A DNA stretch of 64,000 bases from Saprospiraceae bacterium (GTDB lineage Bacteria; Bacteroidota; Bacteroidia; Chitinophagales; Saprospiraceae). The notes under the pieces were generated by a model, which was given only the letters and a program-made list of their open reading frames with translations, ran no database searches and was not told the DNA's origin. The stretch lies in the NCBI GenBank assembly GCA_020629315.1, contig JAHDDO010000001.1:108730-172729 (forward strand). Direction: 5' to 3'. Positions 25,467 to 34,605 of the stretch are shown piece by piece (within the stretch, counting starts at the first letter, position 1; every line of letters begins with the position of its first letter). The translations under genes were made by a program, and so were the position numbers.

Positions 25467-27755
25467 ATGCCGACATATAAAGCCATATCACCTAATGAAT
25501 TACTCGAAATCAAGGAAGCATATACTGAGCTTTTTGATAAGGTAAGCCCCAAGTTTAAAGGAGATGATGAGGAAAACATTAACGAAGCATTCGAACTAGC
25601 TTTAGAAGCACATGGTGAGCAGCGAAGGAAAAGTGGTGAGCCATATATAATGCACCCCATTGAAGTCGCTAGAATTTGTTTTGAAGAAATTGGCTTGGGA
25701 CCCACAGCAGTAATAGGAGCTATATTGCATGACGTAGTCGAGGATACACAGATAAGCCAGTCCGATATTTTAGACAAATTTGGTCCTAAGGTATCCAAGA
25801 TAGTAGACGGGCTTACGAAAATAGATGGTTTATATAATAATGAAAGCTCACCCCAAGCTGCTAATTTAAAAAAGGTACTAAGTACGCTTGTTGAGGATGT
25901 ACGGGTGATCCTAATAAAATTAGCAGATAGACTGCATAACATGCGAACCATAGATTCTATGCCTAGGCATAAACAAATTGGTATTGCTGCCGAAACGTCT
26001 TACATCTATGTGCCTTTAGCCCATAGATTGGGGTTGTATAATATTAAGAAAGAGATAGAAGATATCATCTTAAAGATTAAGGAACCAGAGGATTATAACT
26101 ACATCATTTCTAAGATTAAGGAAACGGAAGGAGATAGAAAGAACTATATACAGGACTTCTTTAAACCCTTAAGCGCTAAACTCGACAAGCTAAAGGAAGA
26201 TACCAATGGACGCTATAAATACATGGCCAGTGAAAACGGTGATGAAGCCTTAACTTTTGACTATCGTATCCTAGGTAGAACCAAGGCAGTCTCTTCTATT
26301 TACAATAAACTGAAAACGAAAAAAGTCCCTTTCGAAAAAATCTATGATCTATTTGCGATCAGGATTATAGCCGATGTACCTATCGAAGAGGAAAAACAAA
26401 TTTGTTGGCAGATTTACAGTATCGTTACAGATGTATACAAACCCATTCCAGAGCGATTAAAAGATTGGATTACATCTCCAAAAGGTAATGGATACGAGTC
26501 CTTACACACTACAGTGATAGGACCAGAAGGTCGATATGTAGAAGTGCAGGTACGTACGGAACGGATGGATGAAATTGCAGAAAAAGGCTTTGCAGCTCAC
26601 TGGAAGTACAAAGGCGTCAATACTAGTAATAACGTATATGACCGTTGGTTAAATAATATTCGTGAGATATTGGATACACAGCATTCAGATGCCATAGAGT
26701 TTTTAAATGACTTCAAAACCAATCTTTTTAGCGAAGAAGTATATGTATTTACGCCAAATGGGGATATGCGTGTACTACCTAAAGGAGCTACAGCCTTAGA
26801 TTTTGCTTTCGATATTCACTCCGACTTGGGTTATAAAACCACAGCTATAAAGGTGAATAACAAGATCGTACCGATGGGCTATAAGCTTCAGAATGGCGAC
26901 CAATTAGAAATTATCACTAGCAAAAATCAAAAACCATCAGAATCATGGTTGAAAATGGTAGTGACCGGTAAAGCTCGATCTAAAATTAGGGCATCCATGA
27001 AAGAGGATCGGCGAGCTAAAGGTATATTGGGGAAAGAAGCATTAGAGCGTAAGCTACGAAACATGAAAGTTGGATTTGATGAGAATGTTGACCTTATTGT
27101 AAAACACTTTGGCTACCAAAGTAGACCAGATCTATACTTTGATATTTCGAATGACGATTTCAAAATGGCCGAATTGAAAGTCTTTACCGTCGAAAATCAG
27201 CGATTGGTGCCACCAGCAAAAGAACCACCAAAAGGCAGTCCAGCACCTACTGATGAGCAAACAAAAACTAGCCCTAAGTCAGCGAAAACCAAAATATCAA
27301 CTAACATATTAGTGAATGACGAGCCTATAGATCAATATAAATATGATTTTGCCCGTTGTTGCAAGCCTGTTCAAGGGGATCCCATTTTTGCTTATCTCAC
27401 TTCTGAAAATTCCCTAAAGATCCACCGACTCAATTGCACAAATGCAGAAAACCTATTGATGAAGTATGGATATCGAGTATTAAAAGCTGAGTGGACTCGA
27501 TTAGGAAATAGTGAATTTATAGCAGAATTAATGATCAAAGGAGTAGATTCAGGTGTTGGTGTAATACAGACCTTAACCAATGTGATTTCAAATGACCTTC
27601 AATTGAACATGCGATCCTTTAGCATTAAAGGAAAAGAAGGGTACTTTGAAGGATTGATCAGTGTGCTAGTTAAAAATAAAGATCAATTAAAGTTGGCTAT
27701 GGATGCTATTGAAAAATTGGATGGTATCTACGAAATTAGTCGTGTTGAAAAATAA
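25467..27755 (+). CDS. Bifunctional (p)ppGpp synthetase/hydrolase (RelA/SpoT family)
   Basis: A 762-residue long RSH protein. The HD hydrolase domain (about 40-200) has H63 and H88-D89 in 'ILHDVVED', plus 'LADRLHNMRT', so hydrolase activity is probably intact. The synthetase domain follows ('YDLFAIRII', 'GNGYESLHTTV'). The TGS domain ('VYVFTPNGDMRVLPKGATALDFAF') and a C-terminal ACT domain ('LINAL'-like region near the end) complete the layout. With both activities apparently intact, a SpoT/Rel-type role in the stringent response is likely. It is followed by the fur homologue after nine bases. Confidence 0.93.
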   Translation: MPTYKAISPNELLEIKEAYTELFDKVSPKFKGDDEENINEAFELALEAHGEQRRKSGEPYIMHPIEVARICFEEIGLGPTAVIGAILHDVVEDTQISQSDILDKFGPKVSKIVDGLTKIDGLYNNESSPQAANLKKVLSTLVEDVRVILIKLADRLHNMRTIDSMPRHKQIGIAAETSYIYVPLAHRLGLYNIKKEIEDIILKIKEPEDYNYIISKIKETEGDRKNYIQDFFKPLSAKLDKLKEDTNGRYKYMASENGDEALTFDYRILGRTKAVSSIYNKLKTKKVPFEKIYDLFAIRIIADVPIEEEKQICWQIYSIVTDVYKPIPERLKDWITSPKGNGYESLHTTVIGPEGRYVEVQVRTERMDEIAEKGFAAHWKYKGVNTSNNVYDRWLNNIREILDTQHSDAIEFLNDFKTNLFSEEVYVFTPNGDMRVLPKGATALDFAFDIHSDLGYKTTAIKVNNKIVPMGYKLQNGDQLEIITSKNQKPSESWLKMVVTGKARSKIRASMKEDRRAKGILGKEALERKLRNMKVGFDENVDLIVKHFGYQSRPDLYFDISNDDFKMAELKVFTVENQRLVPPAKEPPKGSPAPTDEQTKTSPKSAKTKISTNILVNDEPIDQYKYDFARCCKPVQGDPIFAYLTSENSLKIHRLNCTNAENLLMKYGYRVLKAEWTRLGNSEFIAELMIKGVDSGVGVIQTLTNVISNDLQLNMRSFSIKGKEGYFEGLISVLVKNKDQLKLAMDAIEKLDGIYEISRVEK

Positions 27756-27764
27756 ATATGCAGT

Positions 27765-28229
27765 ATGAGTCATACGGTTGAAGCATTAGAAAAGATAATA
27801 GAGGAGGTCAAGGTGATATTTGCGAGTCATTTGGAAAAGCAGCAAAACAGGAAGACACCTGAGCGCTTTGCCATTTTGGAAGAAATCTATCGTCGCAATG
27901 ATCATTTCGATGCAGAGGCGCTGTATATCCATATGAAAAATCAAAATTATAGGGTCTCCCGAGCTACTGTATATAACACATTAGAATTATTAGTAGGCTG
28001 TGATTTAGTTACCAAACACCAATTTGGTAAGAATATCGCACAGTATGAAAAATCATACGGATACAAACAGCACGATCATATGATTTGTGTAGAATGCGGT
28101 AAAGTACTAGAGTTTTGCGATCCAAGAATTCAGCAAATAAAAGACACCATAGGCGATATCATGAATTTTAAGGTGGTCGGTCATTCCTTAAATTTATATG
28201 GCACTTGCTCTGATCATACTAGCTCGTAA
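27765..28229 (+). CDS. Fur-family metalloregulator
   Basis: A 154-residue winged-helix repressor. The DNA-binding domain has 'RKTPERFAILEEIYRRNDHFDAEALY' and 'VSRATVYNTLELL'. The dimerisation part has 'KQHDHMICVECGKVLEFCD' with CxxC, and 'GHSLNLYGTC' near the end. It may sense iron, zinc or peroxide; the exact subtype (Fur, Zur or PerR) cannot be fixed by eye. It lies 9 bases after the relA/spoT homologue and is convergent with, and overlaps by 11 bases, a BtuF-like metal-receptor gene, which is a suggestive but unproven link to metal uptake. Confidence 0.9.
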   Translation: MSHTVEALEKIIEEVKVIFASHLEKQQNRKTPERFAILEEIYRRNDHFDAEALYIHMKNQNYRVSRATVYNTLELLVGCDLVTKHQFGKNIAQYEKSYGYKQHDHMICVECGKVLEFCDPRIQQIKDTIGDIMNFKVVGHSLNLYGTCSDHTSS

Positions 28230-28998
28230 GCCTATCATAAAGGGCTGTCAAATAAGGTAGCCCCAAGTACATACGACTTCCATACCATGACACCATCTCT
28301 CCATCAATTAATAGAATTTCTTTATTGGGTAGTGATGCAGAAAGCGCTTCTTTGTGCTTTTCTTTAAATGGGAAGGGTTCAGAAGCTAAAAAAATATACT
28401 TGGCCTCCGATTGAGCCATTTCTTCCAATGTCATTTCTGGATATCTCTGGCCAGTATGGACATTGGAAAACCCGCAGGTAAATAGCATGTCTGAAATAAA
28501 AGTATCATTTCCTGCTACCATAAATGGGGATTGCCAGATGACATATAGACATGGAATGCGATGGGTACTTGCACTGGGTATTATTCTATTAATAGTATTA
28601 GCAAGTTGTAGTCCCGCATCCTGAACTTGCAATAGCTCAGCTATATCATTGATCATGGCTATACCCGACTTTACAGAAGCTATTTTTGTCACATACACTG
28701 GATAATGTTGGGCCAGTGTTTCAATGTCCTCCTTGTTATTTTCTTCTTTATTGGCAATTATGTAATCAGGGGCTAGTTTATGTATTTTATCTATATGAAG
28801 GGTCTTCGTTCCTCCGATTACCGTTTTACTTTTTCGAAGAGATGAAGGATGAACGCAAAACTTGGTGATACCGACTAAACGTTCTCCTGCACCTAAATCA
28901 TAAATGAGTTCTGTAATGCTGGGTACCAAGCATATCCCTCGCGCTGGTTTTTCTGGAAATAAGCTGACTCGTCCGATGTGATCCTGAATGTGCCGCAT
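28219..28998 (-). CDS. Helical-backbone metal receptor (BtuF/cobalamin-binding-like), no signal peptide
   Basis: A 259-residue class III substrate-binding-fold protein, resembling BtuF/FhuD-type receptors: 'GICLVPSITELIYDLGAGERLVGITKFCVHP', 'APDYIIANKEENNKEDIETL' and 'YIFLASEPFPFKEKH'. The start at 28998 is favoured because its ATG overlaps the stop of the upstream DUF1684 gene by one base (TGATG). From this start no signal peptide or lipobox is visible, so the protein may be cytoplasmic. This is unusual for a transport receptor but is seen in Bacteroidota relatives. The ligand may be cobalamin, haem or a siderophore; none can be chosen. Confidence 0.75.
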   Translation of the reverse strand: MRHIQDHIGRVSLFPEKPARGICLVPSITELIYDLGAGERLVGITKFCVHPSSLRKSKTVIGGTKTLHIDKIHKLAPDYIIANKEENNKEDIETLAQHYPVYVTKIASVKSGIAMINDIAELLQVQDAGLQLANTINRIIPSASTHRIPCLYVIWQSPFMVAGNDTFISDMLFTCGFSNVHTGQRYPEMTLEEMAQSEAKYIFLASEPFPFKEKHKEALSASLPNKEILLIDGEMVSWYGSRMYLGLPYLTALYDRLTS

Positions 28999-29606
28999 CA
29001 ATGCTTCACCTCCCCAGCATACTTTTTCTCCCCAGCTAATACGGGAAAGCTCAGGTGATTTTCGGCAGGAGGAATAGGGCAATTAAACCCATCGCTATAG
29101 GAACACCATGGGTTGTACGCTTTATTAAAGTCTAAGGTATAGCTGCCTGATGTCACATCTGCAGTCATAACATCAATATAGCGCCCTCCCCCATAGCTCG
29201 TTACATCATTAGACTCATCGGTAAATGGCAAGAATAAATAATCCTTGTAGGCTTCCATTTGTCTGAGCTTGATGTTTTGGTAAATAGTTAAGGAAAAGCT
29301 TGACCCATTTTTTGGACAGTGTAAAAGATACATGGGTTCGAACAGCTTTATTTTCCCACTAGAGGTAGGTACGTCCAAAATTTTAGGGTTGCTTATTTTT
29401 TCGCAATCACATTGGAACACCCAATCTTGATTCGGCTCGAAATATTGCAAATAATCAATCTCTGCTTTTTTGATGGGCGAACGCTCATCTTGTAAGTGGT
29501 CATCAATCATGCCTTGTCTAAAATCCAAAATTGATTTTTGGTACATCTTTTTTTGACAAGAGAAAAATAACATTGAACAGAAAAAAAAGAAAAACACGTG
29601 TCGCAT
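28998..29606 (-). CDS. DUF1684 lipoprotein
   Basis: A 202-residue protein with a Phe-rich signal ending 'LFFSC' (Cys17), a lipobox. The C-terminal half holds the conserved DUF1684 pattern 'YGGGRYIDV', 'DFNKAYNPWCSYSDGFNCPIPP' and 'FPVLAGEKKY'. The family is widespread and of unknown function. The gene sits five bases after the porin-like gene and overlaps the BtuF-like gene by one base, so the three form a minus-strand operon. Confidence 0.88.
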   Translation of the reverse strand: MRHVFFFFFCSMLFFSCQKKMYQKSILDFRQGMIDDHLQDERSPIKKAEIDYLQYFEPNQDWVFQCDCEKISNPKILDVPTSSGKIKLFEPMYLLHCPKNGSSFSLTIYQNIKLRQMEAYKDYLFLPFTDESNDVTSYGGGRYIDVMTADVTSGSYTLDFNKAYNPWCSYSDGFNCPIPPAENHLSFPVLAGEKKYAGEVKH

Positions 29607-29611
29607 GTTGC

Positions 29612-30310
29612 TTATTTAGGACCATTTAAAAAAATCAAGGAAAGACCTATACCATTAAAACGATCTGTGAGATCACCATTATATACAATGTCCAGATCAT
29701 CTTTCATTTGCTCTAGATCAATACTGTTCCATGCAAAGTCATACGAAGGTCTCAACGCAAATCTAGTATTGCCAGTGCCCCCAAATTCCCATTGGAAGTA
29801 AATCTTTGAGGTCCACTGCGGATTACTTTTTTTCGTCATATCTACCCTAAAATCTGAATTGGCAATATCACGACGAATCCGCATAAATCGAGGGCCCAAA
29901 GCAATCCCGTAGGAAATCCGATCCTGCCCATGAAAATTGACACCAACATACGTGTCAATACTATTGTAATAAAGAGTTTCGGCGTACAGATTACCACCGG
30001 ACGTTACTTCTCCGTATGATTCTCGTTTTCTTGACAAATATTCCCAATTTAATTCAATACTCATCTGATCCATTTTATTGCGAATACCAAGCATAACACC
30101 AGTCATCATACCGAGATCTTCGAGTGGTTGTTCTAAAATAAAAAGTTCATCAGATCGAGTATCATTAAAGGCAGCCACAAGGGCATTATGATTAGGCGCA
30201 AAAAGATACTTCGCTCCAAGACCCACTTTGAAGTTGATCTGGGCATTGATTGGCCCCACAAAACATACGAAAATGAGTAGAAAAAGATAAAAAGCAAAAG
30301 GCTTCATCAT
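29612..30310 (-). CDS. Outer-membrane porin-like protein, function unknown
   Basis: A 232-residue protein with a signal peptide ending 'FVGPINAQ'. The mature part opens with 'INFKVGLGAKYLFAP' and has alternating strands ('MSIELNWEYLSRKRESYG', 'YVGVNFHGQDRISYGIALGPRFMRI', 'GIGLSLIFLNGP'). This is typical of small Bacteroidota outer-membrane beta-barrels. It is the first gene of the operon with the DUF1684 lipoprotein and the BtuF-like protein. No specific family was recognised. Confidence 0.65.
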   Translation of the reverse strand: MMKPFAFYLFLLIFVCFVGPINAQINFKVGLGAKYLFAPNHNALVAAFNDTRSDELFILEQPLEDLGMMTGVMLGIRNKMDQMSIELNWEYLSRKRESYGEVTSGGNLYAETLYYNSIDTYVGVNFHGQDRISYGIALGPRFMRIRRDIANSDFRVDMTKKSNPQWTSKIYFQWEFGGTGNTRFALRPSYDFAWNSIDLEQMKDDLDIVYNGDLTDRFNGIGLSLIFLNGPK

Positions 30311-30341
30311 GCACGAAACTTTACATTATAAAGATTATAAA

Positions 30342-30349
30342 TATTTTTG
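30342..30349 (+). promoter_or_regulatory. Candidate -7 element for TMTC-like gene
   Basis: TATTTTTG matches TAnnTTTG exactly and lies 32 bases before the ATG at 30382. No clear -33 element was found. Confidence 0.35.
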
Positions 30350-30381
30350 ACCTATACATAGTACCAATTCTACAAGAACGT

Positions 30382-32262
30382 ATGGCAGCTAAACAGAAAA
30401 AACAAACGAAAAAGCAGAAAAAGCAAAAGCTTGTTAAAAAACCAACTATTCTTAATGCGTTTAATTATGTCGATCGATTCTGGCAAAAGAACATATTTGT
30501 CATACCGCTTTTTATTGGCCTATCTTTTTTAATTTATTTCCAATGCATTCCGTTTGGATACGTTTTAGATGATCAAATAGTGATCTCCGACAATAATTAC
30601 ACAAAGAAAGGTGTGGCTGGCTTGTGGGATATATTTGCCAATGAAAGTTTTGAAGGCTATTTCGGTGAACAAAAAGATCTAGTCCAAGGAGGAAGATATA
30701 GGCCCCTTTCAATTATGATGTTTGCCGTAGAGTATGCCATCTCACCGGCTAACACAAAGCTCAATCACTTTATTAATATCTTCTTGTATGGACTCTGTTG
30801 CCTACTATTATTTAGAGTGCTTTCGCAAATACTCCCTCAAAAGGAAGAAAAATGGTATTTGACCTTAGCGTTTTGTATTAGCCTTTTATTCTTAGTTCAT
30901 GCTGTCCATGTAGAAGCGGTCGCAAATATTAAGGGTCGAGACGAAATTCTAGCAATGATCTTTGGAATGTCAGCCTTGCATTTCAGTATTAATTATATAA
31001 AGTCCAAGAGTATCAAGGATCTAATATTTATGGGTGTATTATTCTATCTAGGCTTATTATCCAAGGAAAATGTCCTGACATTTTTAGGTGTGATCCCTAT
31101 GACCTTACTCATCTTTACAAAAGGTTTAGGCGCTAGTATCAGGAAGGTTTTTGGTTTACTTGCCATTATAACGATCGCTTACTTATTTCAGCGGTATCTA
31201 ATTATTGGCTACCTGATCAATACCAATCCATTTACGGATGTGATGAATAATCCATTTGCCGATATGAATGGCGCAGAGAAATATGCTACTATATTTTATA
31301 CATTACTAAAGTACATCGGTCTCAGTATCATTCCTCATCCATTGACTCATGATTATTACCCATACCATATTCCAATTATGAATTGGGGTAAACCGAGTGT
31401 GTTGCTCTCGTTTTTACTTCACGGTTTGTTGTTTTTCTATGCCTTACTTAATTGGAAAAAACAACCGATTATCAGTTGGTCACTACTGTTCTATTTGTTC
31501 ACTATATCTATTGTAAGTAATATCATATTTGGCGTAGGTACCTTTATGAACGAGCGATTTATTTTTATTTCGTCATTAGGGATGATTACTCTCCTTGTGT
31601 ATTTATTTCTTCATTATTTGCCTGAGCGTTGGCCGGCTGCAAAATCGGTAGGATACGGTCTGGTCGGATTTCTGTTTGGCTTTTATGCCTATAAAAGTTT
31701 TGAAAGAGTACCCGTATGGGAAAGTGCTTTAAGCCTTAATACAGCCGCTGTAGAAGTATCAAAAAATAGTGCAAGAGCTAATTCTTTTATGGCTACCGCT
31801 TTATATCAAGAATCCTTGAAAGGTGGAAACCCAGAAGAGGTTAAAGATATGCTCATTAGAGGGAAAGCTTATGCCGATCATGCCTTATCGATCATCCCTA
31901 ATTATAAAAATGCGAACATAATGAAGGCAGGTATAGCTGGTGAATTGCATAAGAAAGGAGGCAGTCTACAAGAATTATTACAAGCATTTAGAGAAGTAGG
32001 TAGTGTTCGACCTAGTATCGAATTTATTGAACAATATTGTGATTATTTAGCGGACCGCAGGGATCACTTTGACGAAGTGAAAGAGTTCTATTATGACCTC
32101 GGTTGGAATGTGCTCAATCAAGAAAAAAACAGTTACAACTACGCCCTGAAGTACTTGAAAAAAGCCTACAGTATGAGTTCTACTGATCCTCGAATACGTA
32201 AAGCGATGTCACATACCCATAGAATGCTGGGCAATACGGCCGAAGCGAAACGATTCGAATAA
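30382..32262 (+). CDS. TMTC-like GT-C membrane glycosyltransferase with TPR C-terminus
   Basis: A 626-residue protein. A Lys-rich N-terminus is followed by about eleven membrane helices (about 38-440), the first periplasmic loop having 'GYVLDDQIVISDNN' with the paired acids of GT-C enzymes, then 'GGRYRPLSIMMFAVEYA'. This matches eukaryotic-type TMTC O-mannosyltransferases and their bacterial relatives. The C-terminal ~180 residues are helical, with TPR-like repeats ('ALSIIPNYKNANIMKAGIAGEL', 'ALKYLKKAYSMSSTDPRIR'). A role in protein glycosylation is plausible in Bacteroidota but unproven here. It precedes dprA by 79 bases. Confidence 0.75.
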   Translation: MAAKQKKQTKKQKKQKLVKKPTILNAFNYVDRFWQKNIFVIPLFIGLSFLIYFQCIPFGYVLDDQIVISDNNYTKKGVAGLWDIFANESFEGYFGEQKDLVQGGRYRPLSIMMFAVEYAISPANTKLNHFINIFLYGLCCLLLFRVLSQILPQKEEKWYLTLAFCISLLFLVHAVHVEAVANIKGRDEILAMIFGMSALHFSINYIKSKSIKDLIFMGVLFYLGLLSKENVLTFLGVIPMTLLIFTKGLGASIRKVFGLLAIITIAYLFQRYLIIGYLINTNPFTDVMNNPFADMNGAEKYATIFYTLLKYIGLSIIPHPLTHDYYPYHIPIMNWGKPSVLLSFLLHGLLFFYALLNWKKQPIISWSLLFYLFTISIVSNIIFGVGTFMNERFIFISSLGMITLLVYLFLHYLPERWPAAKSVGYGLVGFLFGFYAYKSFERVPVWESALSLNTAAVEVSKNSARANSFMATALYQESLKGGNPEEVKDMLIRGKAYADHALSIIPNYKNANIMKAGIAGELHKKGGSLQELLQAFREVGSVRPSIEFIEQYCDYLADRRDHFDEVKEFYYDLGWNVLNQEKNSYNYALKYLKKAYSMSSTDPRIRKAMSHTHRMLGNTAEAKRFE

Positions 32263-32341
32263 AAAGAGGAATGCAGATAGAGTTAGTGAATGTTTACTGA
32301 CCACGTATAATAGACAATAACTGTCATAATGCTCACTCATT

Positions 32342-33442
32342 ATGGCAGATCAGGAATTGGCCCTATTATTTACCTTGTATAAAATCCCTGCCATCGGACC
32401 AAAAACGGCTCGGCGGCTTATTGATTCGTTTGGTGATTTGGATGCCCTCTTTTCTGCATCTCTCAAAAAGCTTATGGCTATTCCTGGTGTAGGGTATACT
32501 ACCGCAAAAAAGATCACTTCAGCCCAGGTTAATCAAGGGTCCAACTATCTTCGGCATTTCAGACAGAAGTATGCATCGATTCAGATCATACCCTATTATC
32601 ACGCCAGATATCCAAGGCGTTTAGCTGTTTACAATGATGCACCTTTATTCTTATTTTTTGCAGGCAATCAAGACCTGAATGCAGAACGCATGATAAGTAT
32701 AGTAGGTACCCGAAATCCATCAGAGCATGGTACGGAATGGTTGCAAAAATGCATTGAACAGTTATCAGGATATACCCTTTGCATAATAAGTGGTCTTGCC
32801 CATGGCATTGATACCATTGTACATCGATCTTGCGTACAAAATAATGTGGCCACTCTAGGGGTCTTAGGTCATGGCTTAGATCGAATCTATCCAGCCGAAA
32901 ATGTAAAACTTGCCAATAAAATGATTCAGCAAGGCGGTTTACTCAGTGAATTTATGCCTATGGAAGCTCCCAAACGAGAACACTTCCCGATGCGGAATCG
33001 TATCATCGCAGCCATGGCGGACGCTGTACTGGTTGTAGAATCAAAAGAAAAGGGAGGATCCATGATTACAGCCCAATTTGCGAATGAATATTATAAAGAA
33101 GTGTTTGCTGTACCTGGCCGGCCTTCAGATACTAGGTCTGCCGGATGTAACCTGCTCATTAAAAATCATCAAGCACATATGGTAACCCAGGCCAAGGATA
33201 TAATCGATCTAATGAATTGGGAAGAAGCGAACACACCCCCAAAACAAAAACACTTATTTTATGATGCTTCTGAGGAAGAAGCGCATGTAATAGCATGCAT
33301 CAGAAAAGAACCAGGAATCGGTGTCGATGCTATTCAAAATGAGACAGGCTTCCGCTCGGCAAATTTGTCTCTATTGTTATTAAATCTTGAATTTCATTCT
33401 ATTATAAAAAGCCTTCCCGGTAAAAGGTATATTTTAGCTTAA
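32342..33442 (+). CDS. dprA: DNA-processing protein DprA
   Basis: A 366-residue protein. An N-terminal helix-hairpin-helix region ('IPAIGPKTARRLIDSFGDLDALF', 'IPGVGYTTAKKI') precedes the Rossmann-like DprA core: 'SIVGTRNPSEHG', 'IISGLAHGIDTIVHR', 'LGHGLDRIYPAEN', 'LLSEF' and 'FPMRNRIIAAMADAVLVVES'. A C-terminal winged helix (from about 300) completes it. DprA loads RecA on incoming single-stranded DNA during natural transformation. It is followed by an alkaline phosphatase gene after ten bases. Confidence 0.95.
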   Translation: MADQELALLFTLYKIPAIGPKTARRLIDSFGDLDALFSASLKKLMAIPGVGYTTAKKITSAQVNQGSNYLRHFRQKYASIQIIPYYHARYPRRLAVYNDAPLFLFFAGNQDLNAERMISIVGTRNPSEHGTEWLQKCIEQLSGYTLCIISGLAHGIDTIVHRSCVQNNVATLGVLGHGLDRIYPAENVKLANKMIQQGGLLSEFMPMEAPKREHFPMRNRIIAAMADAVLVVESKEKGGSMITAQFANEYYKEVFAVPGRPSDTRSAGCNLLIKNHQAHMVTQAKDIIDLMNWEEANTPPKQKHLFYDASEEEAHVIACIRKEPGIGVDAIQNETGFRSANLSLLLLNLEFHSIIKSLPGKRYILA

Positions 33443-33452
33443 AATCAATCAC

Positions 33453-34604
33453 ATGAAGCACCTATGGGTCATTCTATTGCTAATGCTTGGCGCGTGTAAA
33501 GGAACCAACAAGATCACTGAAACAACGAACGCCACGGGACCTGTTTTTACCCCAATACCCAGTCCAATAAATCCAGCCATGCTCCCTGCTGAAGGTATTG
33601 CTAAAAATGTCATCTTTCTCATTGGAGATGGTATGGGTCTATCCCAAATTTCGGCCGGAAATTATTGGTTAGACAATCATACGGCATTAGAGGATTTTCC
33701 TGTGGTCGGATTACATAAATGTCACTCATCTAGTCATTTAGTGACCGATTCGGCAGCCGGTGCTACTGCTTTTGCTTGTGGTGTCAAAACCTTCAATGGT
33801 GCTATAGGTGTAGGGCCAGATAGCGTAGCTGTCGAAACGATCTTAGAAGAAGCTGAATCCCTAGGATATGCCACAGGTTTGGTGGCTACATCCACTATTG
33901 TTCATGCTACCCCAGCTAGCTTTATAGCGCATAATGAATATCGTAAAAACTATGAAGCTATTGCGGCTGATTTCCTACAAACCGAAGTCGATTATTTTGT
34001 AGGCGGCGGAAAAAAGTACTTTGACCGACGAGAAGATGGTCGAGATTTAATTATTGAGCTAGAAGGTAAAGACTATACCATTTACGATCAATTAACCGAA
34101 TTCAAAGATTGTGAACTACCAAGTTCAGGCAACTTTGGTTACTTCTCGGCCGATGCCGATCCGCTTCCCTTTGATGCGGGCCGAGACTATTTAGTAGATG
34201 CGTCTGAGACAGGATGGACTTTTTTGAATGCACAAGATGAGAAAGGCTTTTTTCTTATGATAGAAGGCTCTCAGATTGATTGGGGTGGGCATGCCAATGT
34301 CCCCGGTTATGTATTAACCGAATTTGCTGAATTTGATCAAGTCATTGCAAAAGCCTTACAATGGGCATTAGCGGATGGAGAGACCTTAGTAGTAGTGACA
34401 GCCGATCATGAAACCGGTGGATTAGCCATACGAGAAGATTCCACAATGGATAGCCTTAATATTGAATTTATTTCAACAAAACATACCGCTGCGATGATTC
34501 CAGTGTTTGCTTACGGACCTGGAAGCGAAAATTTTTCAGGAATTTATGAAAACACGGAGATCTATAATAAATTAAGGAAAGCAATGGGATTTACAACTGA
34601 GTAA
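33453..34604 (+). CDS. Alkaline phosphatase lipoprotein
   Basis: A 383-residue PhoA-type metallo-phosphatase. A lipobox 'LGAC' (Cys15) suggests envelope anchoring. The metal site is visible as 'FLIGDGMG' (D59), the nucleophile as Ser100 in 'HLVTDSAAGATAFACG', then 'IEGSQIDWGGHAN' and 'VVTADHETGG', with the last His in 'KHTAAMIPVFAYGPG'. It would release phosphate from monoesters in the periplasm or at the surface. One base separates its stop from the next gene, a large BNR lipoprotein, so they are probably co-transcribed. No Pho box was identified. Confidence 0.92.
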   Translation: MKHLWVILLLMLGACKGTNKITETTNATGPVFTPIPSPINPAMLPAEGIAKNVIFLIGDGMGLSQISAGNYWLDNHTALEDFPVVGLHKCHSSSHLVTDSAAGATAFACGVKTFNGAIGVGPDSVAVETILEEAESLGYATGLVATSTIVHATPASFIAHNEYRKNYEAIAADFLQTEVDYFVGGGKKYFDRREDGRDLIIELEGKDYTIYDQLTEFKDCELPSSGNFGYFSADADPLPFDAGRDYLVDASETGWTFLNAQDEKGFFLMIEGSQIDWGGHANVPGYVLTEFAEFDQVIAKALQWALADGETLVVVTADHETGGLAIREDSTMDSLNIEFISTKHTAAMIPVFAYGPGSENFSGIYENTEIYNKLRKAMGFTTE

Positions 34605-34605
34605 T

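Noticed and set aside
25334-25951. 205-codon minus-strand ORF over the 5' end of the relA/spoT homologue
   Set aside because: Lies opposite a clear RSH gene, has Ser/Leu-rich composition typical of antisense frames, and overlaps the tRNA at its 3' end.
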